Assembly: GCA_020430865.1 (NCBI GenBank)
Contig: JAGQIY010001190.1
Location: 1-15,213 of the forward strand
Direction of reading: 5' to 3'
Length of the DNA: 15,213 nucleotides
Source: Myxococcales bacterium
GTDB taxonomy: Bacteria > Myxococcota > Polyangia > Polyangiales > Polyangiaceae
Of the stretch, positions 7,110-14,573 are shown one piece after another. Position 1 is the first letter of the stretch; each line of letters starts with the position of its first letter. The notes under the pieces are model-generated. The model was not told where the DNA came from, searched no databases, and saw nothing but the letters and a program-made list of their open reading frames with translations. The translations under genes and the position numbers were made by a program.

Positions 7110-9059
7110 GTGAGTTCCTCAGTACCGAGCGCCGATCTCCCGAAGCCCCCAGTCGATCCGTCGGCTGGCGAGGAAGTCGCGTTCGTCGAACCCAAGCACC
7201 GGGGCCTGCGCGCGCTGTTCGCGGCGACCATCGTGGTCAGCTTGCTCGGCGTCGGCGCGGCCCGCGACGGCGCGAAGCGGGCCGAGCAGCTCAAGTGCTG
7301 GGGCACCCTGCGCAACACCGCCCGCGGAGACGCCTGGCAGTGCGAGCAACAGGCCGAGCGCTGGCTCGGCATCGCGTCCTTGCTCCCGTGGACTCGCGGC
7401 GGCGCGGCGCAGACTCGCACTGACCTTGGTATCCGCGCGGCAGAACTCGAGCTCTTCGTCGCGACTCGAGGACAGCCGTCGCGCGAGCGCCGCAGCGTGG
7501 CCGCCTCGCGCTTGCTCAGCCGTAGCCCGGAGCTGGCCCCGGCGGCCAGCGCGGCGCTGCAGAGCGGCGCCTACCCGGAGCTGATCGCCTTCGTGAGTTC
7601 TCGCCAGTCGAGCTTGGACCCGATGAGTCGGGACCTATCGCTGAGCGCCGCGCTGGTAGAGGTGAACAAGACCGCCCTGGCGGGCTTGCTTGCCCAGGCC
7701 CCTGGTCCGAGTCCGCTGGGGGAGCCGAAGCGCGCCGCGGCGCTGGCGTGCCTCCTGCTGCCACCCGCCGCGGCGCGACCCTGGGTCGATGGCCTGCAGG
7801 GCGCCGATCCGAGCCTGCGAGAGGCGTGCTTCGGGCTCCCTCACCCCCAGCGAGAACGGCTGGAGACGCCGGCCGACGAGCGCCTCGGCGACCTGGCGCT
7901 CGCGCTGTTCCGGCTGTCGCCGACGGAGTCTGTGGAGCGCCGTGCCCAGCACGCGCTCCGCCTGGTGGCTCCCGCCTCGGTCCATCCGGAGCTGACGCGC
8001 CTGGAACCGCCGCGCTGGTACGGCCCTAGCGATGTGCTGCGTGGCCACCACGCTGTCATCAGCCTCGAGGCGCTGGACGGCGCTGCGAACCAGCTGGACG
8101 TGATCCTGGGTGGCGACGCCGAGCAGATCGAGCGCGCCCTGAGACGGGAGCCCGACTGCGACCCCGGCGCAGCTATTTTCCCCGTGGCAACATTGGACAG
8201 AGCGCGATTCGCCCTGCGTCTGCACGCGCTCTCGCTGGCGCTCCGACGAGGTGACCATCGCTTCGCGGCCCAGGAGCTCGAGCTCGCGGCGGCGCACATG
8301 CCCTCCGGCTTCGAACTCAGCCTGGCGGCCGCGCACCTGGCCATGCGAGAGCCGCGCGCGGCGTTGCGCCTCAACCAGCAACACGCGATGCATTTCGCGG
8401 AGAGCACGAGCCTCGAGGAGGCCGCCCAGCGCAGCCTGCAGCGCGCCTACGCCGAGAACGAGCTCGGAGACCGCGGCGCCGCGCTCGGGGCCGTGCTGGG
8501 CGCCAAGCGGCTGTGCGAGTCCGCCAAGCGCGGTGCAGCGCTGGTGACCGACAGGGACGGCGACGATTCGCTGGAGTCGCCTCCGCTACCCGCTTGCGCC
8601 GAAGTCGAGTGGGCGCTGGCGGCGACTGCTATTACCGCCCGGCAATTCAAGATACTCCCCGAGCCCATCGACCTGAACAAGCTGGTCACCGGGGAGCTCG
8701 AGGTGGAGACCAGCGGTCTCCCGCTGTGGAGGACGCTGGCCATCACCCCCGAGGTCGCGCGGCGCCCGCTCAGGGTGCGGCTGCGTCGGCCCGCGCTGAG
8801 CACCCGCTGGCAGGCCTTTGGCTACCAGGTCGCGGGGGAAGTGCTGGGCGATGCCGGAGACATCGACGTCTGGCTCGACGCTTCGATTGGACAGCACCGA
8901 GCGGGGGATCTGCTCGCCTACTTCAACGCCCGGGCGAGCGCGGCGCGCTGGCGAGGTGACGCTGAGGCCGAACGCGCCTGGCTGGCCCGAGTGGAGCGCA
9001 CCACGACGCTCGCGGTGGACGATACCGCGAGCTTCCTGTTGGCGCGGGCGGGCTACTGA
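7110..9059 (+). CDS. Large single-pass membrane protein of unknown function (649 aa)
   Basis: I do not recognise the family. A Pro/Ser-rich, mildly acidic N-terminus of about 30 residues is followed by KHRGLR and one hydrophobic helix (about 33-51, LFAATIVVSLLGVGAA). The remaining 600 residues are probably periplasmic and Ala/Leu/Arg-rich. Residues about 365-470 look like paired amphipathic helices of TPR/SEL1 type (for example FAAQELELAAAHMP and AMREPRAALRLNQQHAM). Several Cys are scattered, including C63 and C78 just after the membrane helix. GTG 7110 is the earliest possible start (an in-frame TAG lies at 7098) and places the helix sensibly, but its ribosome site is poor. It follows parB by 90 bases, behind a weak terminator, and converges on the TPR lipoprotein gene. 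Third codon positions are strongly G/C like its neighbours, so it is a resident gene. Confidence 0.85.
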   Translation: MSSSVPSADLPKPPVDPSAGEEVAFVEPKHRGLRALFAATIVVSLLGVGAARDGAKRAEQLKCWGTLRNTARGDAWQCEQQAERWLGIASLLPWTRGGAAQTRTDLGIRAAELELFVATRGQPSRERRSVAASRLLSRSPELAPAASAALQSGAYPELIAFVSSRQSSLDPMSRDLSLSAALVEVNKTALAGLLAQAPGPSPLGEPKRAAALACLLLPPAAARPWVDGLQGADPSLREACFGLPHPQRERLETPADERLGDLALALFRLSPTESVERRAQHALRLVAPASVHPELTRLEPPRWYGPSDVLRGHHAVISLEALDGAANQLDVILGGDAEQIERALRREPDCDPGAAIFPVATLDRARFALRLHALSLALRRGDHRFAAQELELAAAHMPSGFELSLAAAHLAMREPRAALRLNQQHAMHFAESTSLEEAAQRSLQRAYAENELGDRGAALGAVLGAKRLCESAKRGAALVTDRDGDDSLESPPLPACAEVEWALAATAITARQFKILPEPIDLNKLVTGELEVETSGLPLWRTLAITPEVARRPLRVRLRRPALSTRWQAFGYQVAGEVLGDAGDIDVWLDASIGQHRAGDLLAYFNARASAARWRGDAEAERAWLARVERTTTLAVDDTASFLLARAGY

Positions 9060-9108
9060 GTCGCGCAAGGCAGCCCTCCAGCTCCGAGACCTGGTGCTGC
9101 CCTGCGAC
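9060..9108. terminator. Bidirectional hairpin between convergent genes
   Basis: The whole 53-base convergent gap can fold on itself: GTCGC (9060-9064) with GCGAC (9104-9108), GGCAGC (9069-9074) with GCTGCC (9096-9101), and CCAG (9078-9081) with CTGG (9091-9094), with small internal loops. No U-tract follows on either strand. Its position makes a two-way termination or transcript-end role likely; the function is inferred. Confidence 0.45.
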
Positions 9109-9112
9109 CGGC

Positions 9113-10117
9113 TCAGAGCGACTTGAGGAGCGCCTTGGCCTCCTGCCCCACCTTGCCCTCGGGATCGAGCTTGATCGCTTCCTTCAGCGCCGCTGTCGCT
9201 TCCTTCTTCTTGCCGGCCGCCGCCAGGTGCTTGCCGAGGTAGTAGTGCCCCGCGGCGCTCTTCGGCTCCTTCTCGATTGCCGCACGGTAATCCGCGGTGG
9301 CGCCGTCCACGTCCTTCATCGCGTTCTTGCACGCGGCGCGCCGGACGTACAGCTGAGGCAAGGGATCCTTCTCGATCGCCTTGTCGAGCACCCCGACGCA
9401 GTCTGCGAAGGCCTCCACCTTGCCGAGCACCGCCCCGATCGCACCGAGGATCTTCACGTCATCGGTCTCGATCGAGAGCAGCACCTTCTTGGCTTCTTCC
9501 TTCTTGCCCGCGCTGGCGAGCATGTCGGCGTAGGCGAAGCGCAGCGCGGAGTCCTTGGGGTTGGCCGCGCTGGCTTTCCCATAGGCAGCCAGGGCCTCGT
9601 CGGCGCGCCCCAGCGCCTCGAGGATCAGCGCGTGGTTCATCAGCAGGCCGGGATGACCCGGGGTCGCCTTGAGCGCGGGCTCCACCACCGCCAGAGCGCC
9701 GTCGGCGTCCTTGTCCACCTCGAGCAGGATCCCTGACAGGTTCACCGCGGCCTCGGGCAGCTTCGGATCAGCGGCGAGCGCCTTCTTGTAGTGCTCCTTG
9801 GCGGCGGTCGTGTCCCCGCCCTGCTCGACGACCACACCATAGTAGTAGTTGGCCTGTGCATCGTCGGGGTTCTTGGCCAGCGCCTCGTCGAGCTTCGCCT
9901 TCGCCGAGTCGAAATCGCCCGCCTGGATGGAGCTCTTGGCCGCCTCCACCTCGGCGCTCGAAGCGGGCACCTCTCCCCCACCCCCGTCGTCGTCGTCGAG
10001 CGGAGGCGGGTCCGTCGGTCCGCTGGGCGGTGGCGTCGAACCACCGCAAGCTCCCAGAGTCGATAGACCCAATGCCGCTGCTACGAGCCAGGCGGCCCAG
10101 CCCCTGTGCTTGATCAT
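9113..10117 (-). CDS. TPR-repeat lipoprotein
   Basis: A 334-residue exported protein. It has a short basic N-terminus, a hydrophobic core and a lipobox LGAC at 21-24, so Cys24 would be lipidated; Gly at +2 suggests sorting to the outer membrane. A low-complexity tether of Pro, Asp and Gly follows (about 28-52). From about residue 55 to the end there are roughly eight tetratricopeptide repeats with the usual small-residue/Pro pattern (for example ALAKNPDDAQANYYYG, ALAADPKLPEAAVNL, AIEKEPKSAAGHYYLG and AIKLDPEG). Such proteins scaffold envelope complexes, but no specific partner can be read from the sequence. ATG 10117 overlaps the glnD stop (ATGA), with GAGGG about 10 bases upstream inside glnD, so it is probably made from the glnD transcript. 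It is TPR-bearing like many PilW/BamD-type proteins but is not clearly either. Confidence 0.9.
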   Translation of the reverse strand: MIKHRGWAAWLVAAALGLSTLGACGGSTPPPSGPTDPPPLDDDDGGGGEVPASSAEVEAAKSSIQAGDFDSAKAKLDEALAKNPDDAQANYYYGVVVEQGGDTTAAKEHYKKALAADPKLPEAAVNLSGILLEVDKDADGALAVVEPALKATPGHPGLLMNHALILEALGRADEALAAYGKASAANPKDSALRFAYADMLASAGKKEEAKKVLLSIETDDVKILGAIGAVLGKVEAFADCVGVLDKAIEKDPLPQLYVRRAACKNAMKDVDGATADYRAAIEKEPKSAAGHYYLGKHLAAAGKKKEATAALKEAIKLDPEGKVGQEAKALLKSL

Positions 10118-12786
10118 GATGCGTTGCCCTCGCGTTCCAGTTCTTCGATGGATGACAGGATTCGATTCTTGAGCTCTTCGATGCGGGCGCGCTCGGTAAC
10201 CTTGGTTCCGCCTTCGTCGGTGACGTAGAAGACGTCGGCGACCCGGATCCCCTCGGTGTTGATCTTGGCCAGCTCGATCGTGAAACCGTTGAGGTTGATG
10301 GCTCGCGCGAGCCGGAACAAGAGCGCAGGACGATCGCGCGTGACCACCTCGACCACCGTTTGGTCCGAGGCCGCTCGATTGTCGACGGAGACCCGCGTCT
10401 CGACGTCGGGCGCCGGACGCTCACCCAGCGGCGAGACCGGACGCTGAATCAGCTCCGAGGGGCTGATCTCGCCTTGCAGCAGCCGCCGCAGGTCACGTTC
10501 CACACGCGGGATGGCTCGGCGCCCGGTCTCCGCGCTGGTGCCACCTCTCACCCAGAACATGTCCAGGATGCGATGGCGTCCGCGGGTGTCCCTGAACGAG
10601 TAGATCTGGGCGCCGATCACCTTGAGGTGGTTGGCGGCGAACGACGCGGCGATCAAGGACAACAAACCCAGACGATCGTCGGCGACCACACACACCTCGA
10701 TGTATGGGTCCTCTTCGCTCAGCACGTTGATCCGGACCAGCTCGTCTGCTGCCCCGATGATGAAGCGCAGGTGCTCGGCGATGGCTTCCGGGTCGTTGGC
10801 GAAGATATAGCGCTCCGGAAATGCGTCGAGCAGCTTGCCGACGCGCTCGGAGTCCAGATCCCCGGTCAGCGACTTCACGGCGTCGATGGTGCGCTGGGCA
10901 GCGACGTCGTCACGCGCGTGGTGACCATCCACGAGGAAACGATCCGCGGCGAGGTACAGCTCCTCCAGCATGCGCGCCTTCCAGCTGGTCATCGCCGTCG
11001 GGCTGGTCGTCGATACGTCGGCCACGGTGAGCAGGTACAGCTCCTTCAAGCCTTCCCGCCCGTGCACTTCCGCGCAGAACTCCTCCAGGGTTCGCGGGTC
11101 GTCGACGTCGCGACGCGTGGCCACGTGGTACATCCGGAGGTGCTTGAGGATCAGGTGCTGAACCTCCACGATGTCCGACTCCGGGAGGCCCAGGCGTTCG
11201 AGGATCGTGCGCGCCAGCGCCGCGCCGCGCTCCGAGTGATTGCGCCCGCCCAGGTCCTTGCCGACGTCGTGGAGCAAGGTGGCGAAGAACACCACGTTCT
11301 TGCGGGCAACGTCCGCTGCGAGGCGGGAGGCGAGCGGGAACTCGCTCGCGAGATCTCCGCGCCAGAGCCGGCGCAGGCGATCCACCGCCGCAACGGAGTG
11401 AACGTCCACGGTGTACACGTGATAGATGTCGTGATGGGCTCGCCCGACGACTGGCGCAAACTCGGGGACCATCGCCACCAGCAGCCCGACGTCGTGGAGC
11501 TCCTTCAGCACGCTGCGCTTCTTGAGCCGGGTGCGCTTGATGTTCTTGACCAGCTTGACGAACAACTCGCCTGCCTCTGAGCACTCTCGCAGGCGCGCGG
11601 CGAAGGTCTCGCTGGAGGCGGCGCGCGCGATCTGGTCGCGCGCGAACTCGTACACCGGCAAGTCCCGGCGGACGGCCTCCCAGTACACCCGCAGGGCCAC
11701 CGCGGGATCGCTCTCCAGCAGCGCCGGGTGCTCGATGCTGACCTCCTCGTTGGTGAGCCGGAGGCCGTGTTCCAGCGGCTCGGTCCGCGGCTTGCGCGTC
11801 GGCGGCGGCAGCGCCCGCCCCACCACCATGTCACGCGCGCGCTGGACGGTGCGGGCGTGGCGGTAGTAGTCGCTCATGAAATGCTCGACCGAGGGCCCAC
11901 CGCTGCCGTACCCGAGCTTTTCCGCGAGGCTTTCCTGGGCGTCGAAGCTCAGGCGATCGGAACGGCGCTTGGCCAGCCAGTGCAAGAGGTTGCGCACGCG
12001 CCAGAGAAACGCCCGAGCGACGAGCAGCGGTTCCAGCTCCCGGCTGACCAGCACGCCGAGCCTCAGCAGGTCGCCGAGGTCGTCGATCCGCCAGCGCGCC
12101 CGAGCCGCCCAGTGTGCGACATCGAGGTCACGCAGGCCACCCGCGCCGTTCTTCACGTCGGGCTCGAGCAGGTAGACGGAGTCTCCGTAGCGCTCCTCGC
12201 GCTCACTCGCCTGGCCCGCGAGCGTCTCCAGGAAGCCGCGGAGGTTGCCCAGTCCGAACACCCCCTCGAACACCCGCCTGAGCTGAGCGTCCGCTGGCCC
12301 GGCGTCGCCCGCGACGTGACGCCAGTCGAGCAGGCTGGTGGCCGTCGGCAAATCGCGGCGCGCGAGCTCGATGGTATCGTCGGGGGACACCACCTGGTGA
12401 CCGACGCTGAGACCGGAGTCCCACATCGGATACAGCAGCGCCTCGGCTATTGGACCTGCTGATTCCTTGTGGCCGAGACACAGCAACCGAACATCGAGAT
12501 CCGAGTACAGCGCGAGCGCGCCGCGCCCGTAGCTCCCGACCGCAGCGAGGCTGACCTCTCGCCAGTTTCCCTTCGCGATCATCGCGGCGCGGGCCGCGTG
12601 AAAGAGCGCGGAGAGGAGCCCATCGAAGGCCGTTGCGTAGGCGCGGGAAGCTGGCAAGCCCGCCGCTTCGCCACCTGACTGAATCATCTCGATCACGGCC
12701 CCTCGATGGCGATCGAGGTAGACGCGAAGCTCTGGTACCAGACGGGGCGAGAGCTGTTCGAGCAGGGCTGGCTGGGCCGATGACAT
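10114..12786 (-). CDS. glnD: GlnD, PII uridylyltransferase / uridylyl-removing enzyme
   Basis: Cytoplasmic glutamine sensor that uridylylates PII (GlnB/GlnK) when nitrogen is scarce and removes UMP when glutamine is high. It has 890 residues, like E. coli GlnD (890). Domains in order: nucleotidyltransferase with GSYGRGA at 84-90 and the metal-binding DLD at 96-98; a helical linker including EPDVKNGAGGLRDLD at 208-222; the HD hydrolase domain with HHDIYHVYTVDVHS at 451-464 and LLHDVGKD at 504-511; and two C-terminal ACT domains (about 698-770 and 811-885) that bind glutamine. All catalytic motifs are intact. ATG 12786 lacks a clear Shine-Dalgarno sequence. Upstream, TATAAC (12853-12858, minus strand) could be a -10 element, but no good -35 accompanies it. 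The gene is not next to glnB or glnA; it is coupled to a TPR lipoprotein gene. Confidence 0.97.
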   Translation of the reverse strand: MSSAQPALLEQLSPRLVPELRVYLDRHRGAVIEMIQSGGEAAGLPASRAYATAFDGLLSALFHAARAAMIAKGNWREVSLAAVGSYGRGALALYSDLDVRLLCLGHKESAGPIAEALLYPMWDSGLSVGHQVVSPDDTIELARRDLPTATSLLDWRHVAGDAGPADAQLRRVFEGVFGLGNLRGFLETLAGQASEREERYGDSVYLLEPDVKNGAGGLRDLDVAHWAARARWRIDDLGDLLRLGVLVSRELEPLLVARAFLWRVRNLLHWLAKRRSDRLSFDAQESLAEKLGYGSGGPSVEHFMSDYYRHARTVQRARDMVVGRALPPPTRKPRTEPLEHGLRLTNEEVSIEHPALLESDPAVALRVYWEAVRRDLPVYEFARDQIARAASSETFAARLRECSEAGELFVKLVKNIKRTRLKKRSVLKELHDVGLLVAMVPEFAPVVGRAHHDIYHVYTVDVHSVAAVDRLRRLWRGDLASEFPLASRLAADVARKNVVFFATLLHDVGKDLGGRNHSERGAALARTILERLGLPESDIVEVQHLILKHLRMYHVATRRDVDDPRTLEEFCAEVHGREGLKELYLLTVADVSTTSPTAMTSWKARMLEELYLAADRFLVDGHHARDDVAAQRTIDAVKSLTGDLDSERVGKLLDAFPERYIFANDPEAIAEHLRFIIGAADELVRINVLSEEDPYIEVCVVADDRLGLLSLIAASFAANHLKVIGAQIYSFRDTRGRHRILDMFWVRGGTSAETGRRAIPRVERDLRRLLQGEISPSELIQRPVSPLGERPAPDVETRVSVDNRAASDQTVVEVVTRDRPALLFRLARAINLNGFTIELAKINTEGIRVADVFYVTDEGGTKVTERARIEELKNRILSSIEELEREGNAS

Positions 12787-13095
12787 GCGAAATCTGGGTG
12801 GCTCGCGGAGAGCTCGTGCTCACGCACCGCTCCCGCCCGTCGCCCGGCGCTGGTTATAGCGCAGAGAATGACGGTTGGTTGGCTTTGTTGGCCCGCAATC
12901 ACGCGGGGTTAGGGCGCGAAGGGACGCGTCGGCAGTGTGCCTGTGATGTTGCACTTCGACTGCTAGCACTCGGGAGCAGCAAAGCCATCTCGGGGCCAGC
13001 AGAGCCATCTCGGAGCCAGCGAGCCGACGCGGCCCGGCTCACATATCCGCCAAACGACCAGAGCGCGGCACCGACCATGCTACCGTTCCCAGTCT
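12787..13095. other. Divergent intergenic region between glnD and the Tat-protein gene
   Basis: This 309-base non-coding stretch should hold both divergent promoters. I see a 20-bp imperfect tandem repeat (12971-13030), a possible glnD -10 (TATAAC, 12853-12858, minus strand), and TTGCAC at 12949-12954 on the plus strand, which has no matching -10 and only partial sigma-54 character. No small gene is supportable here. Confidence 0.45.
12971..13030 (+). repeat. 20-bp imperfect tandem repeat, three copies
   Basis: Three adjacent 20-bp units: copies 1 (12971-12990) and 2 (12991-13010) match at 17 of 20 positions, both ending AGCCATCT. Copy 3 (13011-13030) matches the first half of copy 2 at 9 of 10 positions, then slips by one base and decays. 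The repeat ends 65 bases before the Tat-protein start codon. It could be a set of regulator-binding direct repeats or a simple replication-slippage product. Confidence 0.6.
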
Positions 13096-13689
13096 ATGAA
13101 GGCATCTCCCCGCGGCGGCTCTGGGTCCGCCGCCTGGTCCCGACGCCGCTTCGTTGGCGCGTGCCTCGCTGCCAGCGCCGGTCTCACGCTGACCCGCGTC
13201 GCAGAAGCCTCACTCGCCCGGGCGATCTCCCTGGAGACCCTGGTGCGCACGAGCCACCACGTCGTCTTCGCGACTCCCGTGGAGGCGAGCTCGCGCTGGG
13301 AGCAAGTCGCTGGCCGCAAGCGTATCGTGACCTACACCCGCTTGCTCGTGAGCGAGAGCTTGGGGGCGATCGCTCCCGAGGAGAGCGAACTCATGGTGCG
13401 GACGCTGGGCGGTCAGGTCGGTGACATCGGGCAGATCGTCCACGGCGAGGCAGAGCTGGCTCTGAATCGCCCCAGCGTCTTGTTCGTTGGTCTGGCCAGC
13501 CAGGGCCCCCTCTTCATCCAGGCCATGAGTCAGGGTGAGTACCCCACGCGAGAGCACCAGGGGGAGCCTCAGCTGCGGCTCTCGCCGCGCTTGTCGGAGA
13601 TCGATGCTGACGCGCGATCGGCCGTACGCCTGTTGAACGAGCGCCAGCTGAGCGCCGCGCGCAAGCTGATCCAGGAGGTCAGCCGCTGA
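13096..13689 (+). CDS. Tat-exported protein of unknown function, paired with the matrixin
   Basis: A 197-residue protein with a textbook twin-arginine signal: SRRRFVG at 15-21, a hydrophobic stretch (about 22-33) and a likely signal peptidase site after AEA (36-38). Cys23 sits in VGAC, but a lipobox there would leave almost no hydrophobic core, so I do not call it a lipoprotein. The mature part of about 159 residues has a beta-rich pattern (HHVVFATPVEASSRW, RIVTYTRLLVSESLG, then GGQVGDIGQIVHGEAEL and PSVLFVGL) and ends in a helical segment. I recognise no named domain. Tat use implies folding, or cofactor or partner loading, before export. The stop overlaps the matrixin ATG by one base (TGATG), and the matrixin's Shine-Dalgarno sequence lies inside this gene, so the two are translationally linked. 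The start has no clear ribosome site. Confidence 0.85.
   Translation: MKASPRGGSGSAAWSRRRFVGACLAASAGLTLTRVAEASLARAISLETLVRTSHHVVFATPVEASSRWEQVAGRKRIVTYTRLLVSESLGAIAPEESELMVRTLGGQVGDIGQIVHGEAELALNRPSVLFVGLASQGPLFIQAMSQGEYPTREHQGEPQLRLSPRLSEIDADARSAVRLLNERQLSAARKLIQEVSR
13673..13678 (+). promoter_or_regulatory. Ribosome binding site of the matrixin gene
   Basis: A perfect AGGAGG lies inside the last codons of the Tat-protein gene, 10 bases before ATG 13689. It supports that start and re-initiation or coupled translation across the TGATG junction. Confidence 0.75.
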
Positions 13690-14573
13690 TGCCCCGCCTC
13701 CAGCGCCTCACGCTCGCACTCGCGCTCGGCGTTTCCGCGCTGATATTCGCCGACGATGCCAGCGCCTTCTGCCGCACCACGACCTGCGACCCCAAGAGCG
13801 GCACCTGCGACGTCGACGCGGAAGGCTGCGTGCTCTCCGGCCTTCCATTGTACTGGCCTGGCGCCTGCGTCTCGTTCTCCGTCAACAAGAGCGCGACACC
13901 GCTGCGCGGCGTCGACTGGGAGACCACGGAGACGTTGGTCACGCAGGGCTTCAACACTTGGCTGAGCGTCGATTGTGGGGGGAGCAAGCCTAGCCTGTCC
14001 CTGGAATCCCGAAGTCCGGTTGCCTGCGACTCCCAGGAGTACAACCAGCACCAGCCCAACGCGAACATCTGGATGTATCGCGACGACTTCTGGCCGTACG
14101 AAGGCGCGGTGAACACCCTGGCGCTCACGACCATCACGTTCAACGTCAAGACGGGCGAGATCTTCGACGCCGACGTCGAGATCAACTCGGTGGAGAACGA
14201 ACTGACCACCACGGATCAAGGCGTGAAGATCGACATGCTGTCGATCGTCACTCACGAGGCGGGCCACTTCCTTGGCTTGAGTCACACGGTCAAGGGCGAC
14301 GCGACGATGTACGCGCGATACAATCCCGGCTCGACCTCGCTGCGCACACTCACCGCAGACGATGCCGCAGGGATGTGCGAGATCTATCCTCCGGGGCGAG
14401 AGGCGGACAGCTGCAGCTTCGACCCACGTCATGGCTTCTCCGGGGAATGTTCTGGACCCGTCGATGAAGGCTGCAGCTGTCGCAGCATCGGCGCCCCCTC
14501 CCCGGGCGGCAGCGCCCCGGCTCTCGGGTTGCTCGCCATCGGTCTGGTGTGGCTCCGCCGTCGACGCGTGTGA
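13689..14573 (+). CDS. Secreted matrixin-type metalloprotease with MYXO-CTERM-like tail
   Basis: A 294-residue zinc endopeptidase of the metzincin clan. A Sec signal peptide (1-26, probable cut after ASA) precedes a Cys-rich N-terminal section (C28, C33, C40, C47, C60). The catalytic domain contains the zinc site HEAGHFLGLSH at 189-199 (ligands H189, H193 and H199; base E190), with the Met-turn Met207 in TMYARY. DADVEIN at 160-166 resembles the strand before the active-site helix in matrixins. The last 35 or so residues match the MYXO-CTERM sorting tail: a GCSC motif at 261-264, a Pro/Gly/Ser linker, a hydrophobic helix (about 277-289) and RRRR at 290-293. Such tails are thought to be cleaved by a myxosortase for surface anchoring or release. 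No classic cysteine-switch propeptide is visible, so latency control may depend on another factor, possibly the upstream partner. It overlaps the next gene by 4 bases (GTGA). Confidence 0.9.
   Translation: MPRLQRLTLALALGVSALIFADDASAFCRTTTCDPKSGTCDVDAEGCVLSGLPLYWPGACVSFSVNKSATPLRGVDWETTETLVTQGFNTWLSVDCGGSKPSLSLESRSPVACDSQEYNQHQPNANIWMYRDDFWPYEGAVNTLALTTITFNVKTGEIFDADVEINSVENELTTTDQGVKIDMLSIVTHEAGHFLGLSHTVKGDATMYARYNPGSTSLRTLTADDAAGMCEIYPPGREADSCSFDPRHGFSGECSGPVDEGCSCRSIGAPSPGGSAPALGLLAIGLVWLRRRRV

Noticed and set aside
10360..11580. 406-codon open frame on the plus strand
   Set aside because: Shadow of glnD: composition is low-information (His/Val/Gln/Leu/Asp) and the opposite strand encodes all GlnD domains.
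12935..12954. Sigma-54-like promoter on the plus strand (TTGCA with an upstream TG)
   Set aside because: The -24 element lacks the GG and most of TGGCAC; only TTGCA matches, which is expected by chance.
13156..13167. Lipobox-like VGAC in the Tat protein signal
   Set aside because: It immediately follows the twin arginines, leaving no hydrophobic core; the AEA site after residue 38 is the better cleavage point.
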